Shown here: positions 7,653-16,449 of the stretch, piece after piece
Position numbering within the stretch: the first letter of the stretch is position 1
How the letters are laid out: the number at the start of each line of letters is the position of its first letter
Source: Flavobacterium muglaense
GTDB lineage: Bacteria; Bacteroidota; Bacteroidia; Flavobacteriales; Flavobacteriaceae
Direction of reading: 5' to 3'
NCBI RefSeq assembly: GCF_014305155.1
Contig: NZ_JACRUK010000037.1
Location: 1-39,196 of the forward strand
DNA length: 39,196 nucleotides
Translations under genes and position numbers: made by a program
Notes under the pieces: model-generated
Database searches by the model: none
What the model saw: only the letters and a program-made list of their open reading frames with translations
Told to the model about the DNA's origin: nothing

Positions 7653-8147
7653 TTCTAAAATCAATTGCATGAACACCGAATGCAACCAACGGTCAAATTT
7701 AAAACCAGATTCCTTGATGATTCCTACCGTTTTGAAACCGTATTTTTCATGAAAGTCAACACTACTTTGATTTTCGGCATCAATTACCGCAATCATGGTG
7801 TGTAATCCTTGCTTTTTGGCAAGCGCAATTAATTCGACAAGAAGTAATTTTCCAATTCCTTTGCCGTGAAAATCGTTGTTGACATATACAGAATGCTCGA
7901 CAGTGAATTTGTACGCTTCGCGAAATCTAAAATCACTGTACATCCCAAAACCGGTAACAACACCATCTAACTCGGCTACAATTACGGGGAAGTTTTTAGC
8001 TATTTTATCATCCAAAATGGCTTTTTGTTGCTCATAAGTGCGAATGTTATAATCGTACAAAGCAGTTGAATTTAGAATATTGTAATTAATTATTTCTAAA
8101 ATGGCTTGCGTGTCTTCGGTTTTGTAGGCTCTTAACTTGATTTCCAT
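7650..8147 (-). CDS. GNAT family N-acetyltransferase
   Basis: The 165-residue product is a GNAT acetyltransferase of the phosphinothricin acetyltransferase-like subgroup. It has the N-terminal strand and helix (MEIKLRAYKTEDTQAILEI), the acceptor-side ALYDYNIRTYEQQ, and the acetyl-CoA loop VYVNNDFHGKGIGKLLLVEL with the Q/RxxGxG/A pattern (HGKGIGK). The C-terminal NQSSVDFHEKYGFKTVG and GFKFDRWLHSVFMQL are typical of Pat-like enzymes. I chose the ATG at 8147; a TTG at 8168 in the same frame adds seven unconserved residues. The substrate is unknown; small amines or amino-acid analogues are usual for this subgroup. Confidence 0.87.
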   Translation of the reverse strand: MEIKLRAYKTEDTQAILEIINYNILNSTALYDYNIRTYEQQKAILDDKIAKNFPVIVAELDGVVTGFGMYSDFRFREAYKFTVEHSVYVNNDFHGKGIGKLLLVELIALAKKQGLHTMIAVIDAENQSSVDFHEKYGFKTVGIIKESGFKFDRWLHSVFMQLILE

Positions 8148-8216
8148 GACATAATTTTTTGTTCCCAAAAATAATAAAAATCAACCGAAATGAATCAAAA
8201 ACAGCCTGCAAGTTTG

Positions 8217-8224
8217 TAACTTTG
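8217..8224 (+). promoter_or_regulatory. -7 box upstream of menD
   Basis: TAACTTTG matches the Bacteroidota -7 consensus TAnnTTTG exactly, 62 bases before the menD start. No clear -33 TTTG is present at the expected distance. Confidence 0.4.
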
Positions 8225-8286
8225 TACCCGTTGAGGTTCAAAGTAATTTATGACTTTTTTTACCTTAAAATTTAAACTAATTTTTA

Positions 8287-9948
8287 ATGATTTATCCCAA
8301 AATACCTTTAGCGCAAAGCATTATCCAAACTTGTTTGAGCAAAGGAATCACAACAATAGTAATTTCGCCAGGTTCTCGTAACGCACCGCTAACAATTGGT
8401 TTTTCGAGCAATCCTGCTTTCAATTGTTACAGTATTGCCGATGAGCGTTCGGCAGCTTTTTTTGCACTTGGAATCGCACAACAAACTAAGGAACCGGTGG
8501 CTTTGGTTTGTACATCAGGATCCGCATTGTTGAATTATTACCCTGCTTATGCCGAGGCTTTTTACAGTCAGATTCCATTAATTGTGATTTCGGCTGATCG
8601 TCCGCAAAGCAAGATCGATATTGGTGATGGACAAACCATTCGACAAGAAAATGTATTTGCTAACCACTCTGTTTACAATGCTAATTTACAGGAAGAAGTT
8701 TCGATTGAAAACGATATAAAAATCAACGAGGCAATTAATGCAGCAATTGATAAAAAAGGTCCCGTGCATATCAATGCTCCTTTTGAAGAGCCTTTATATG
8801 AAACGGTTACGGAGCTTTCAGTACAGACAACATTTATCGCTTCCGCAAAAGTAAACAAGACAATCGCAACTGGAGATTTAGCTGATTTTGCAAAAATCTG
8901 GAACAATTCAGCCCGAAAAATGGTTTTGGTTGGCGTTAATGATCCCAATGTAGTAAGTGATGAAACGGTTCAGGCTTTGGCCAAGGACAATTCTGTTGTG
9001 GTATTGACCGAAACGACATCGAATTTGCATCATCCTACATTTATCAATAATATCGACACGATAATTACCCCTTTTACAGATCAAGATTTCATGGATTTTT
9101 GTCCTGATATTTTGGTAACTTTTGGAGGAATGATCGTTTCAAAAAGGATTAAAGCTTTTTTAAGGAAATACAAACCCAAACACCATTGGCATATTGATTC
9201 TTTAAGAGCTTACGATACTTTTGGGATATTAACGAAGCATTTTGAGGTGGAAACGAATGTGTTTTTTGATGCATTCTTACCACTAACACACGATATCGAT
9301 AGTGATTATTTTGCAAAAGGGCAAGCTTTGAAACTTTTGCGAAAGCAAAAAAGTGAGGAGTATTGGTCAAAGATCTCTTTTTCCGACTTTAAAGTTTTTG
9401 AAAAAGTAATTCCAAATTTACCTAAAAACAGTCAATTGCAAATTAGTAACAGCTCCGCTATTCGATACGCACAATTGATTGAAATTGATCCTTCTATCGA
9501 GGTGTTTTGCAATCGAGGAACAAGTGGAATCGATGGTAGTACCTCTACAGCTATTGGAGCGGCTGTTGCCAATGGAAAGCAAACGGTTTTTATAACAGGT
9601 GATATTGGTTTTTTATACGATAGTAATGCGTTATGGAATAACTACATCCCCAAGAATTTCAAGATTATATTGATTAATAATGGAGGCGGTGGTATTTTTA
9701 GAATTTTACCAGGTCATGCAGAAACGCCTGTATTTAATACTTATTTTGAAACTTCACATTGCTTAACAGCCGAACATCTCGCCAAAATGTATCGATTTGA
9801 TTACCTGATAGCGCATGATGAAGCGACTTTAACAACTGGCTTACAGCAATTGTACGAACAGAATGAAAAACCTGTTATATTGGAGGTTTTTACACCAACA
9901 TTAGAAAACGACAAAATATTATTACAATTCTTTAAAGAATTGATATAA
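8287..9948 (+). CDS. menD: MenD, SEPHCHC synthase
   Basis: The 553-residue enzyme catalyses the first committed step of menaquinone synthesis, thiamine-diphosphate-dependent addition of 2-oxoglutarate to isochorismate. The N-terminal pyrimidine domain has VISPGSRNAPLTIGF (about 24-38), the ADERSAAFFALGIA block with the conserved Glu-type activation region, and CTSGSALLNYYPA. The C-terminal pyrophosphate domain has the metal/ThDP motif beginning GDIGFLYDSNALWNN near 438 and ending in NNGGGGIFRILP. The length fits the family. Downstream men genes are spread over 10 kb rather than packed in one operon. The product should be used by MenH/MenC; menC is in this window, menH was not recognised. Confidence 0.96.
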   Translation: MIYPKIPLAQSIIQTCLSKGITTIVISPGSRNAPLTIGFSSNPAFNCYSIADERSAAFFALGIAQQTKEPVALVCTSGSALLNYYPAYAEAFYSQIPLIVISADRPQSKIDIGDGQTIRQENVFANHSVYNANLQEEVSIENDIKINEAINAAIDKKGPVHINAPFEEPLYETVTELSVQTTFIASAKVNKTIATGDLADFAKIWNNSARKMVLVGVNDPNVVSDETVQALAKDNSVVVLTETTSNLHHPTFINNIDTIITPFTDQDFMDFCPDILVTFGGMIVSKRIKAFLRKYKPKHHWHIDSLRAYDTFGILTKHFEVETNVFFDAFLPLTHDIDSDYFAKGQALKLLRKQKSEEYWSKISFSDFKVFEKVIPNLPKNSQLQISNSSAIRYAQLIEIDPSIEVFCNRGTSGIDGSTSTAIGAAVANGKQTVFITGDIGFLYDSNALWNNYIPKNFKIILINNGGGGIFRILPGHAETPVFNTYFETSHCLTAEHLAKMYRFDYLIAHDEATLTTGLQQLYEQNEKPVILEVFTPTLENDKILLQFFKELI

Positions 9949-10077
9949 TAAGGACTCATTTTTAAGGTTTTAGCGCTGAAAACTGAATTTTGCTGTTTTT
10001 TATCGTTTTTTTTGAGGTTTTAGTCCATTAATGCCTTAATTATCTTGATTTTAATGCATTTGTAAAGAATTATTTTA

Positions 10078-10085
10078 TAAATTTG
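10078..10085 (+). promoter_or_regulatory. -7 box upstream of the DUF2853 gene
   Basis: TAAATTTG is an exact TAnnTTTG match 42 bases before the start codon. A TTTG at 10059-10062 could be the -33 element, but the 15-base spacing is shorter than usual. Confidence 0.4.
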
Positions 10086-10127
10086 AGAGAAATAGAGTAA
10101 TAACAAATAAAATAAAAAATACTATTT

Positions 10128-10472
10128 ATGAGTGCAAGAGAAGATTTAATTGTAAAGTATGCTGCGGATTTAAAAGATAAATGTGGCGTTAATCCGGATA
10201 TGGATTTATTGACAAAAGTAACTATTGGTTGTGGTCCTTCAATCTATAATAAAGATTCATCGACAGTTGCAGGAAGTCAACAATCAGAATTGGATACAGT
10301 GAAAAATAATTTTTTAATTAAAAAATTAGGTCTTACAGACGGTCCAGAATTAGATGCAGGAATTGATGCAGTTATTGAAAAGTACGGTCGCTCAAATGCA
10401 AATAAATACAGAGCTGTAGTGTATTATTTACTAGCGGTTCACTTTAAAAAAGAAAGTGTTTACAACAAGTAA
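10128..10472 (+). CDS. DUF2853 family protein
   Basis: The 114-residue cytoplasmic protein matches the DUF2853 family by overall pattern: an N-terminal MSAREDLIVKYAADLK helix, the VTIGCGPSIYN segment near 31-41, and a C-terminal helix RAVVYYLLAVHFKKE. It has no signal peptide or membrane segment and no recognisable catalytic motif. It is monocistronic, preceded by a -7 box and followed by a strong terminator. No function is known to me for this family. Confidence 0.82.
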   Translation: MSAREDLIVKYAADLKDKCGVNPDMDLLTKVTIGCGPSIYNKDSSTVAGSQQSELDTVKNNFLIKKLGLTDGPELDAGIDAVIEKYGRSNANKYRAVVYYLLAVHFKKESVYNK

Positions 10473-10489
10473 ATAATAGAGATAAAAAT

Positions 10490-10517
10490 AAAAAGCGCCT
10501 TTTGGGCGCTTTTTTTA
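10490..10517 (+). terminator. Rho-independent terminator after the DUF2853 gene
   Basis: AAAAGCGCC pairs with GGGCGCTTTT around a four-T loop, followed by more T's. It may work in both directions because the convergent M28 peptidase gene ends at 10533. Confidence 0.88.
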
Positions 10518-10532
10518 TGGGTTGTAGTACAG

Positions 10533-11885
10533 TTATCGAATAGGTGTAGGGAATAGCGGTAAGCTTGCGTGACCTAATTCATCTATAGATTGCACGGCAA
10601 ATAGAAAGTTATCCTTAGAATAAGGAATAGTTGCTTTTGTATCCTGAACAAAGATTGATTTTTGCCAATTGGTATCAGATGTTTCTCTGATTAATATTTG
10701 GTAGCCATATACTTTTTTGCCTTCTGGCGCTTTCCATGCTAAGGTAGAAAAGTTAGTCAGGTCTTTTACTTCGATTCCCACAGCAGTAGGTGCTTTAGGT
10801 GCCCAAGCTAGATTAGCCAAAGTAGCCAAATTAGATCCTGCAATTTTACGCAAATACTCAAAATCCATGAATTCAGGAAGATCGCCGTACTTAATATTGT
10901 TTTCGGTACGTAAGTCTTGGTGCTGGTGGTCGTGGTTTTCGTTCATTTCGCAAAAACGAATTGCTGTAAAACCATTTTGGCTAAAAGGCGTATGATCACC
11001 GCCTCGTAAAAAGCGATCGTTTCTATAGACAAGATTGACCTCTAGTTGATCTACATATTGATCTGTAGTGGTTTTAATGTATCTTGCAAGTAAACGGGAA
11101 GGGCTATCATTGTCTCTATTGATTAGTTTTCTCATTTTAGCTTCGTCTTCGGTTTCTAGGTAAGGAGTTGCCTCACTAAAAACGCGAACCTTAGTATTGT
11201 CTCTTAAATTAGTACCGCTAGACAGACTGTTTCCTATCATGTCATTGTTTAACATGGCAACAATGTTCCAGTTTTCTTTTTTGGCTATTTCGGCTAGATG
11301 GCGCGCACCGTATAATCCTTGTTCTTCGCCGGTCACAGCAACAAATATAATAGTGTACGGGAAGGATCGCTTGCTCATAATTTTGGCTAGTTCCATCATA
11401 GCAGCTACTCCAGAGCCATCATCATTAGCTCCTGGCGCATCCGATTTGGCATCCATTACGTCCGTAACGCGGGAATCCAAATGGCCGCTGATGATTAATA
11501 CACGATCATCATTAGGGTCGGTTCCTTTTAAAGTTCCCATCACATTGCCGAGTTGGCTGTCTTGCGCAATTCTTTTACCATCGGCTTTGATGGTGAAATA
11601 ATCAACGGTAGCAGTAAGTCTTCCATTTGATTCGGTTGCGTATTTTTCGAATTCTGATTTCACCCATTGTTGAGCCGCTCCAATTCCTCTAGTTTTACTT
11701 TTGGTATCACTTAAAGTGTGTCGGGTTCCAAAAGAGACTAGTTTTTTAACGGTGTTTTCAAGGCTTTCGGCTTTTATCTCAGCAACCATTTTCTTGATTT
11801 CGGGGTCGTCATTGGTAATTTGGGCCACTGTAATTTGGGTACAAAACAGGACTGCAAAAAGAAAAAGAATAGGGTTTGTTTTCAT
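10533..11885 (-). CDS. M28 family zinc aminopeptidase, exported
   Basis: The 450-residue protein has a signal peptide (ILFLFAVLFCTQITVAQ) and an M28 peptidase domain. Zinc and catalytic residues are visible: His135 in SGHLDSR, Asp155 in PGANDDGSG, Glu187/Glu188 in VTGEEQGLYG, Asp215 in LNNDMIGN, and the last His in RGGDHTPFSQ. The C-terminal 90 residues (from about 365) look like a fibronectin type III domain (TNFSTLAWKAPEGKKVYGYQ). The protein should therefore cleave N-terminal residues from peptides outside the cytoplasm. It has no C-terminal secretion sorting domain that I recognise. It converges on the DUF2853 gene and is divergent from the CvfB-like gene. Confidence 0.92.
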   Translation of the reverse strand: MKTNPILFLFAVLFCTQITVAQITNDDPEIKKMVAEIKAESLENTVKKLVSFGTRHTLSDTKSKTRGIGAAQQWVKSEFEKYATESNGRLTATVDYFTIKADGKRIAQDSQLGNVMGTLKGTDPNDDRVLIISGHLDSRVTDVMDAKSDAPGANDDGSGVAAMMELAKIMSKRSFPYTIIFVAVTGEEQGLYGARHLAEIAKKENWNIVAMLNNDMIGNSLSSGTNLRDNTKVRVFSEATPYLETEDEAKMRKLINRDNDSPSRLLARYIKTTTDQYVDQLEVNLVYRNDRFLRGGDHTPFSQNGFTAIRFCEMNENHDHQHQDLRTENNIKYGDLPEFMDFEYLRKIAGSNLATLANLAWAPKAPTAVGIEVKDLTNFSTLAWKAPEGKKVYGYQILIRETSDTNWQKSIFVQDTKATIPYSKDNFLFAVQSIDELGHASLPLFPTPIR

Positions 11886-12045
11886 TTTTTGAAGTTATTT
11901 ATTTTTTAAAGTCTAAAAATAAGTAAAAAAAGAGAAGTAATTGTGGTCTCAAGGAGTTTTAATACTTGTTTAAGGAGTTACTGTTTTATAATTTACGGAC
12001 GTTCTGGGTTAAAAGCGTGCTTGAAAAAACGAAATGTTTTGGCAC

Positions 12046-12117
12046 AGCCCTGATGGGAGTGACTATCCTTTTTTGGCTGGGGTTCAGCCAAAAAGATAGT
12101 GCGGACAGCAGGAGGAT
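12046..12117 (-). repeat. Variable-stem dispersed repeat, copy A
   Basis: Read on the minus strand, the copy begins near AATCCTCCTGCTGTCCGCAC and ends at ATCAGGGCT. Between these lies a hairpin with arms CTATCTTTTTGGCTG and CAGCCAAAAAAGGATAG. The outer sequence matches copies at 16339, 34829 and 36854, while the inner arms differ. The element lies between two divergent genes. Confidence 0.7.
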
Positions 12118-12205
12118 TGTGGTTAGGAATAAGAGTGTTATGCTTCTAAAAGGTAAAATAAAAGTAAATTCTAAGATGGGATGAGTTTACTATTTTCAAA
12201 CTTCG

Positions 12206-12213
12206 TACCTTTG
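12206..12213 (+). promoter_or_regulatory. -7 box upstream of the CvfB-like gene
   Basis: TACCTTTG matches TAnnTTTG exactly, 22 bases before the chosen ATG at 12235. A leader this short supports that ATG over the upstream in-frame ATG at 12181. Confidence 0.5.
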
Positions 12214-12234
12214 CCGCTTAGAAAATTGAATAAA

Positions 12235-13089
12235 ATGATTGAAATAGGAAAATACAATACGCTTACAATACTTCGTGACACCCAAGTTGGTTTATTTTTG
12301 GGAACTCCAGATACTGATCCTGAAGGGATTCACGATGTGCTTTTACCTAATAAATATGTTCCAAATGAATTTGAAATAGGTGAGGAGCTTATTGTTTTTG
12401 TTTATTTAGATCATGAAGAACGTCCCGTTGCTACTACATTAGAGCCTTATATATTATTGAACGAATTTGCGCTTTTGCGTGTGAATTATGTGAATCAAGT
12501 AGGTGCTTTTATGGATTGGGGAATGGAAAAAGACATTTTGGTTCCGTTTAAAGAGCAAGCGCGCCCGATGGAAAAAGGGAAACGTTACTTGGTGTACCTT
12601 TATATGGACGAAAAAACCAACCGTTTAGTAGCTTCTAGTAAAACCAACCAATTCTTGAAAAACGATGAATTGACGGTTGAAAAAGGAGAAGAGGTAGATT
12701 TAATCGTTTCGCATATCACGGAATTGGGTATAAATGTGATTATCAATGAGCGTCATAAAGGGTTATTGTACAAAGATGAAGTGTATGATGATTCGATAAG
12801 AACGGGAGATCGTATGCGTGGATACATTAAAACGGTGCGTCCTGATAATAAAATTGATGTGGCTTTGCAAATTCAAGGGTACCAAAGCATCGAGCCTAAT
12901 GCCGATAAAATTCTAGATGAATTGAGAGCGAGTCGTGGTTTTTTAAGGCTGACAGATAACTCACATCCTGAAGATATTAAAACGGTCTTGAAAATGAGTA
13001 AAAAAACCTTCAAGAAAGCGATTGGTGCTTTGTATAGAGAGAAATTGATTGAAATAAAAGAAGACGGAATTTACTTGGTTAAAGAATAA
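12235..13089 (+). CDS. CvfB-like S1 RNA-binding protein
   Basis: The 284-residue protein resembles the CvfB/YitL family: an N-terminal S1-like barrel (MIEIGKYNTLTILRDTQVGL and GIHDVLLPNKYVP), a second S1-type barrel (RVNYVNQVGAFMDWGMEKDI near 77-96), a third (VSHITELGINVIINERHKGL near 156-175) and a C-terminal winged-helix segment (TVLKMSKKTFKKAIGALYRE). Such proteins bind RNA and affect expression post-transcriptionally; the precise target is unknown. An in-frame ATG at 12181 would add 18 residues that overlap the -7 box, so the start at 12235 is preferred. A hairpin follows the stop. Confidence 0.9.
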   Translation: MIEIGKYNTLTILRDTQVGLFLGTPDTDPEGIHDVLLPNKYVPNEFEIGEELIVFVYLDHEERPVATTLEPYILLNEFALLRVNYVNQVGAFMDWGMEKDILVPFKEQARPMEKGKRYLVYLYMDEKTNRLVASSKTNQFLKNDELTVEKGEEVDLIVSHITELGINVIINERHKGLLYKDEVYDDSIRTGDRMRGYIKTVRPDNKIDVALQIQGYQSIEPNADKILDELRASRGFLRLTDNSHPEDIKTVLKMSKKTFKKAIGALYREKLIEIKEDGIYLVKE

Positions 13090-13747
13090 AAAATTCCATT
13101 TTAGTATAGAAAAAAGAAAGACTAATCGGTTATCCGGTTAGTCTTTCTATTTATAACGCCTTTATAAAATGGGCGTTATGATGTGATTTTTTGCAAAAGC
13201 GTATTTTTACTACTATTGCATTTGTGTCTTTGCCGTTTTTTAATAAGTAAATAAAATTGAGGCTCAAATTCACTTTATAGCCATTGGTTTTTTATAATTA
13301 CGTGTAGATTTTACTTTTTCATTTTACAGATTATTGATTAACCAAGTATGGTAATCTACGCTTTAACCACAGGGGTTACTATTGAAATATCCTTATTTTG
13401 TTTACTATTTTCCCATTGGGCTCTTTTTCTTCGATTTTTAATTTGAGCATCGTGCAAAAAAGAGTGGTAAAGTGTTTTAAATTTTTCAAAAGCATTCTTT
13501 TTTTAGGTTAATAATTCAGTGAACTAATTCAATCAATCAACATCATTATGTAATGGTATGATACTGATTAGCAATAGTTAAAGATAATAAATCTTTTTGT
13601 AAATGGTGTGATAAAGTTTCAAATTTGTTTTATTTATGACTAAAAACAAGCGACCAATAAAATTTTACTTACAGATAGACTTGCTTACAATTGCTTAATG
13701 TGTAAAAAATGATTTATTTTTACACTATAAAATTAAAAACTCATAAA
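13090..13747. other. Gene-free AT-rich stretch before menB
   Basis: These 658 bases hold two adjacent hairpins near the left end (13115-13179). The rest is AT-rich with no frame I can support. A 20-codon frame at 13636-13698 lacks supporting signals. The length is unusual for this gene-dense window, so a decayed gene is possible, but I could not recognise one in either strand. Confidence 0.5.
13115..13179 (+). terminator. Twin hairpins after the CvfB-like gene
   Basis: AGAAAGACTAA (13115-13125) pairs with TTAGTCTTTCT (13138-13148). A second stem, ATAACGCC (13153-13160) with GGCGTTAT (13172-13179), follows directly. The first hairpin is preceded by an A run and followed by a weak T-rich tail, so it is a plausible terminator. 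The role of the second is unknown. Confidence 0.6.
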
Positions 13748-14578
13748 ATGGATTGGATAACTGCAAGAGAATTTGAAGATATAACCTATAAAAAGTGCAA
13801 TGGTGTGGCGCGAATCGCGTTTAATAGACCAGATGTGCGTAATGCTTTTAGACCTAAAACGACAGCCGAATTATACCAAGCTTTTTATGACGCTCAGGAA
13901 GACACTTCGATAGGAGTGGTTTTACTTTCGGCAGAAGGGCCTTCGTCTAAGGATGGAGTATACTCGTTTTGTAGCGGTGGAGATCAAAACGCACGTGGAC
14001 ATCAAGGATATGTAGGTGAAGATGGGCAACACCGTTTGAATATTCTAGAAGTACAGCGTTTGATCCGTTTTATGCCAAAAGTAGTAATAGCCGTAGTTCC
14101 AGGATGGGCTGTTGGTGGTGGTCATAGTTTGCATGTAGTGTGTGATATGACACTGGCAAGTAAGGAACATGCTATTTTTAAACAAACAGATGCTGATGTA
14201 ACAAGCTTTGATGGTGGTTATGGATCGGCTTACTTAGCTAAAATGGTAGGACAAAAGAAGGCACGTGAAATTTTCTTCTTGGGACGTAATTATTCGGCTC
14301 AAGAAGCTATGGATATGGGAATGGTAAATGCCGTGATTCCTCATGCTGAGCTAGAAGATACCGCTTATGAGTGGGCTCAAGAAATTTTAGGAAAATCGCC
14401 TATGGCTATTAAAATGCTAAAATTTGCTATGAATCTTACAGATGACGGAATGGTGGGACAACAAGTTTTTGCTGGTGAAGCAACTCGTTTAGCCTATATG
14501 ACTGAAGAGGCTAAAGAAGGTAGAAACGCATTTCTTGAAAAGCGTAAGCCTAATTTTGAGAAAAAATGGTTGCCATAA
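13748..14578 (+). CDS. menB: MenB, 1,4-dihydroxy-2-naphthoyl-CoA synthase
   Basis: The 276-residue crotonase-fold enzyme closes the second naphthoquinone ring from o-succinylbenzoyl-CoA. Key features are the N-terminal NRPDVRNAFRPKT, the oxyanion-hole region SGGDQNARG and the PGWAVGGGHSLHVVCDMTLA helix, and the MenB-specific FDGGYGSAYLA near the active site. The C-terminus QVFAGEATRLAYMTEEAKEG is also typical. I chose the ATG at 13748 (MDWITAREFEDITY), the usual family start; the ATG at 13709 adds 13 unconserved residues. The gene lies 97 bases before menA, and a tandem repeat separates them. Confidence 0.96.
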   Translation: MDWITAREFEDITYKKCNGVARIAFNRPDVRNAFRPKTTAELYQAFYDAQEDTSIGVVLLSAEGPSSKDGVYSFCSGGDQNARGHQGYVGEDGQHRLNILEVQRLIRFMPKVVIAVVPGWAVGGGHSLHVVCDMTLASKEHAIFKQTDADVTSFDGGYGSAYLAKMVGQKKAREIFFLGRNYSAQEAMDMGMVNAVIPHAELEDTAYEWAQEILGKSPMAIKMLKFAMNLTDDGMVGQQVFAGEATRLAYMTEEAKEGRNAFLEKRKPNFEKKWLP

Positions 14579-14589
14579 AAATAGTTTCA

Positions 14590-14655
14590 GGTTTAAAGTT
14601 TAAAGTGGTTTCAAACGCTTTAAACTAATAAACTTTAAACTAATAAACTTTAAAC
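14590..14655 (+). repeat. GTTTAAA-type intergenic repeat between menB and menA
   Basis: Two perfect tandem 15-bp units, TAATAAACTTTAAAC, occupy 14626-14640 and 14641-14655. To their left, GTTTAAAG motifs (from 14591) are inverted relative to them, so the stretch can fold into alternative hairpins. Such low-complexity intergenic repeats are common in this genus. It may affect menB-menA readthrough, but there is no direct evidence. Confidence 0.7.
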
Positions 14656-14675
14656 ATTAAACTAAAACATTTAAA

Positions 14676-15635
14676 ATGAAACATTGGATTGAAGCGGCTC
14701 GTTTGCGCACATTGCCTTTATCGGTATCAGGAATAATTGTAGGTAGTATGTATGCCTTGCGCCCTACAGATGATTATGAAACGCCCACTGACGTATTTAG
14801 TTGGAAAGTGTTTGGTTTTGCTATTTTAACCACCTTAGGGTTGCAAGTACTGTCCAATTTTGCCAATGACTACGGTGATGGAGTAAAAGGAACTGATAAT
14901 GCAGACCGTGTGGGTCCTATGCGCGCTATTCAAAGCGGACTTATTTCGCCGCAAGCCATGAAAACAGCTATAATCATAACATCGGTGCTTACTTTGTTCT
15001 CGGCGATCTTATTGATTTATTTTGCTTTTGGAGATTCTAATTTATTTTATTCTTTCTTCTATTTAGCCTTGGGAATTGTAGCAATTGCCTCAGCAATCCG
15101 TTATACAGTAGGAAGTAAAGCTTATGGATACCGTGGTTTTGGAGATGTGTTTGTATTTATCTTCTTTGGACTAGTAAGTACCTTAGGAGTGAATTTTTTA
15201 TATTCAAAAGAAATTGATTTCGAACTTTTTTTACCAGCAACGGCCATTGGTTTTTTGAGTGTTGCGGTTTTAAATTTAAACAACATGCGGGACGAAGCAT
15301 CTGATCGAAAATCAAATAAAAACACAATTGTAGTTCAAATTGGCGGTGCGAAAGCCAAGAAATACCATTATTTCTTGATTGTATCTGCTATGATTTTGGT
15401 GTTGTTATTTGCTTTTTTAAGCGAGTACCGTTGGGATCAATACTTATTTGTGCTAGCATTTATTCCTTTAATCAAGCATTTAAGTACAGTTAGTAAAAAC
15501 AACGAGCCTAAGCTATTAGATCCTGAATTAAAAAAAGTAGCACTAAGTACTTTTGCTTTATCGATACTTTTGGCACTATGTATGGTATCACTAATTCAAG
15601 ATCTATTTGTAAACTTATTTTTAGGAGGTCGATAA
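14676..15635 (+). CDS. menA: MenA, 1,4-dihydroxy-2-naphthoate polyprenyltransferase
   Basis: The 319-residue UbiA-family membrane enzyme attaches the polyprenyl tail to 1,4-dihydroxy-2-naphthoate. The first prenyl-diphosphate motif is NFANDYGDGVKGTDNADR (about 61-78) and the second is NNMRDEASDRKSNK (about 202-215). Eight or so hydrophobic segments are spread through the sequence, starting with LPLSVSGIIVGSMYAL. MenA specificity is supported by the N-terminal WIEAARLRTLPLS and by menB 97 bases upstream. The hydrolase pseudogene starts 12 bases downstream and probably shares the transcript. Confidence 0.95.
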   Translation: MKHWIEAARLRTLPLSVSGIIVGSMYALRPTDDYETPTDVFSWKVFGFAILTTLGLQVLSNFANDYGDGVKGTDNADRVGPMRAIQSGLISPQAMKTAIIITSVLTLFSAILLIYFAFGDSNLFYSFFYLALGIVAIASAIRYTVGSKAYGYRGFGDVFVFIFFGLVSTLGVNFLYSKEIDFELFLPATAIGFLSVAVLNLNNMRDEASDRKSNKNTIVVQIGGAKAKKYHYFLIVSAMILVLLFAFLSEYRWDQYLFVLAFIPLIKHLSTVSKNNEPKLLDPELKKVALSTFALSILLALCMVSLIQDLFVNLFLGGR

Positions 15636-15647
15636 AAAACATAAATT

Positions 15648-16325
15648 ATGAAAATTACTTATTACGGACACGCATCTTTAGGGATTAAAGTAGGAGGAAT
15701 GAACGTTTTGGTCGATCCTTTTATTACTGCTAATCCATTGGCGGCACATATTAATATCGAAACTTTAGAAGCCGATTATATTTTAATAACCCACGCACAT
15801 GGCGACCATGTTCTGGATGTCGAGTCTATTGCTACTAGAACAGGAGCGGTCATTGTCTCTAATGCCGAAATCGCGGCTTATTATGCTAACAAAGGCTTTA
15901 CATCACATCCTATGAATCACGGCGGAAGTTAGACATTCAATTTTGGAAAAGTGAAATATGTAAGTGCTATTCATTCTAGTTCCTTTCCTGATGGGACTTA
16001 TGGCGGGAATCCAGGTGGTTTTGTAATTGAGGGCGAGCATAAAAATATTTATATCGCTGGTGATACGGCCTTAACAATGGATATGAAGTTAATCCCAATG
16101 CGTACCAAATTAGATTTAGCAATCCTCCCTGTTGGCGATAATTTTACTATGGATGTCGAGGATGCGATCATCGCTTCAGACTTTTTGGATTGTGATAAAA
16201 TTTTAGGGTACCATTACGACACCTTCGGCTATATCAAAATTGATCACAAGCAAAGTATTCAAAAGTTCTTCGATAAAGAAAAAGATTTAATGCTACTAGA
16301 AATAGGTGATAGTATCGAATTGTAA
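15648..16325 (+). pseudogene. UPF0173-type metallo-hydrolase with in-frame TAG
   Basis: A metallo-beta-lactamase-fold hydrolase of the UPF0173 family is read in a single frame of 226 codons, interrupted by TAG at 15930-15932 (codon 95). The N-terminal part has HAHGDH (His49, His51, Asp53, His54). After the TAG the same frame continues with VKYVSAIHSSSFPDG, the metal-ligand region YIAGDTALTMDMK and the C-terminal GYHYDTFGYIKIDH. Family members have Trp at the position of the stop (HGGSW), so one G-to-A change in TGG explains it. There is no frameshift and no other damage, so the mutation is recent, an assembly error, or a leaky stop. It follows menA by 12 bases. Confidence 0.85.
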
Positions 16326-16338
16326 ATTATAAAAGTAT

Positions 16339-16423
16339 GGAGCTATTTCCAGCTATTCGTTACAATCTTTTCTTGTTTTAAAGAAAAACAAGAAAAGGAT
16401 TTTCACTGCTATCTGGGCTAGGG
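16339..16423 (+). repeat. Variable-stem dispersed repeat, copy B
   Basis: The copy starts GGAGCTATTTCCAGCT (16339-16354) and ends TGCTATCTGGGCTA (16408-16420) plus GGG. The central hairpin has arms CTTTTCTTGTTTT and AAACAAGAAAAGG. Outer sequence is shared with copies A, C and D; the inner arms are not. It fills most of the gap between the hydrolase pseudogene and the GTG-started TPR gene. Confidence 0.75.
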
Positions 16424-16449
16424 CATTTGTACATTTAAATAAACCATAC

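Larger units (their letters stand above)
11886..12234. other. Divergent intergenic region with variable-stem repeat
   Basis: This stretch separates the M28 gene from the CvfB-like gene. It holds copy A of the variable-stem repeat at 12046-12117 and a -7 box at 12206-12213. A 72-codon open frame at 11966-12184 runs through the repeat and is not considered a gene. Confidence 0.65.

Noticed and set aside
11966..12184. A 72-codon open frame upstream of the CvfB-like gene
   Set aside because: It runs through repeat copy A and has a composition and sequence (FGTALMGVTILFWLGFSQ) dictated by the hairpin; no family resemblance or promoter supports it.
13636..13698. A 20-codon open frame before menB
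   Set aside because: Too short, with no homolog pattern, no paired ribosome signal and AT-rich context where such frames occur by chance.
15930..15932. Recoding of TAG as an amino acid, such as pyrrolysine or glutamine
   Set aside because: TAG or TAA end other genes normally here and no suppressor tRNA is seen; a nonsense mutation is simpler.
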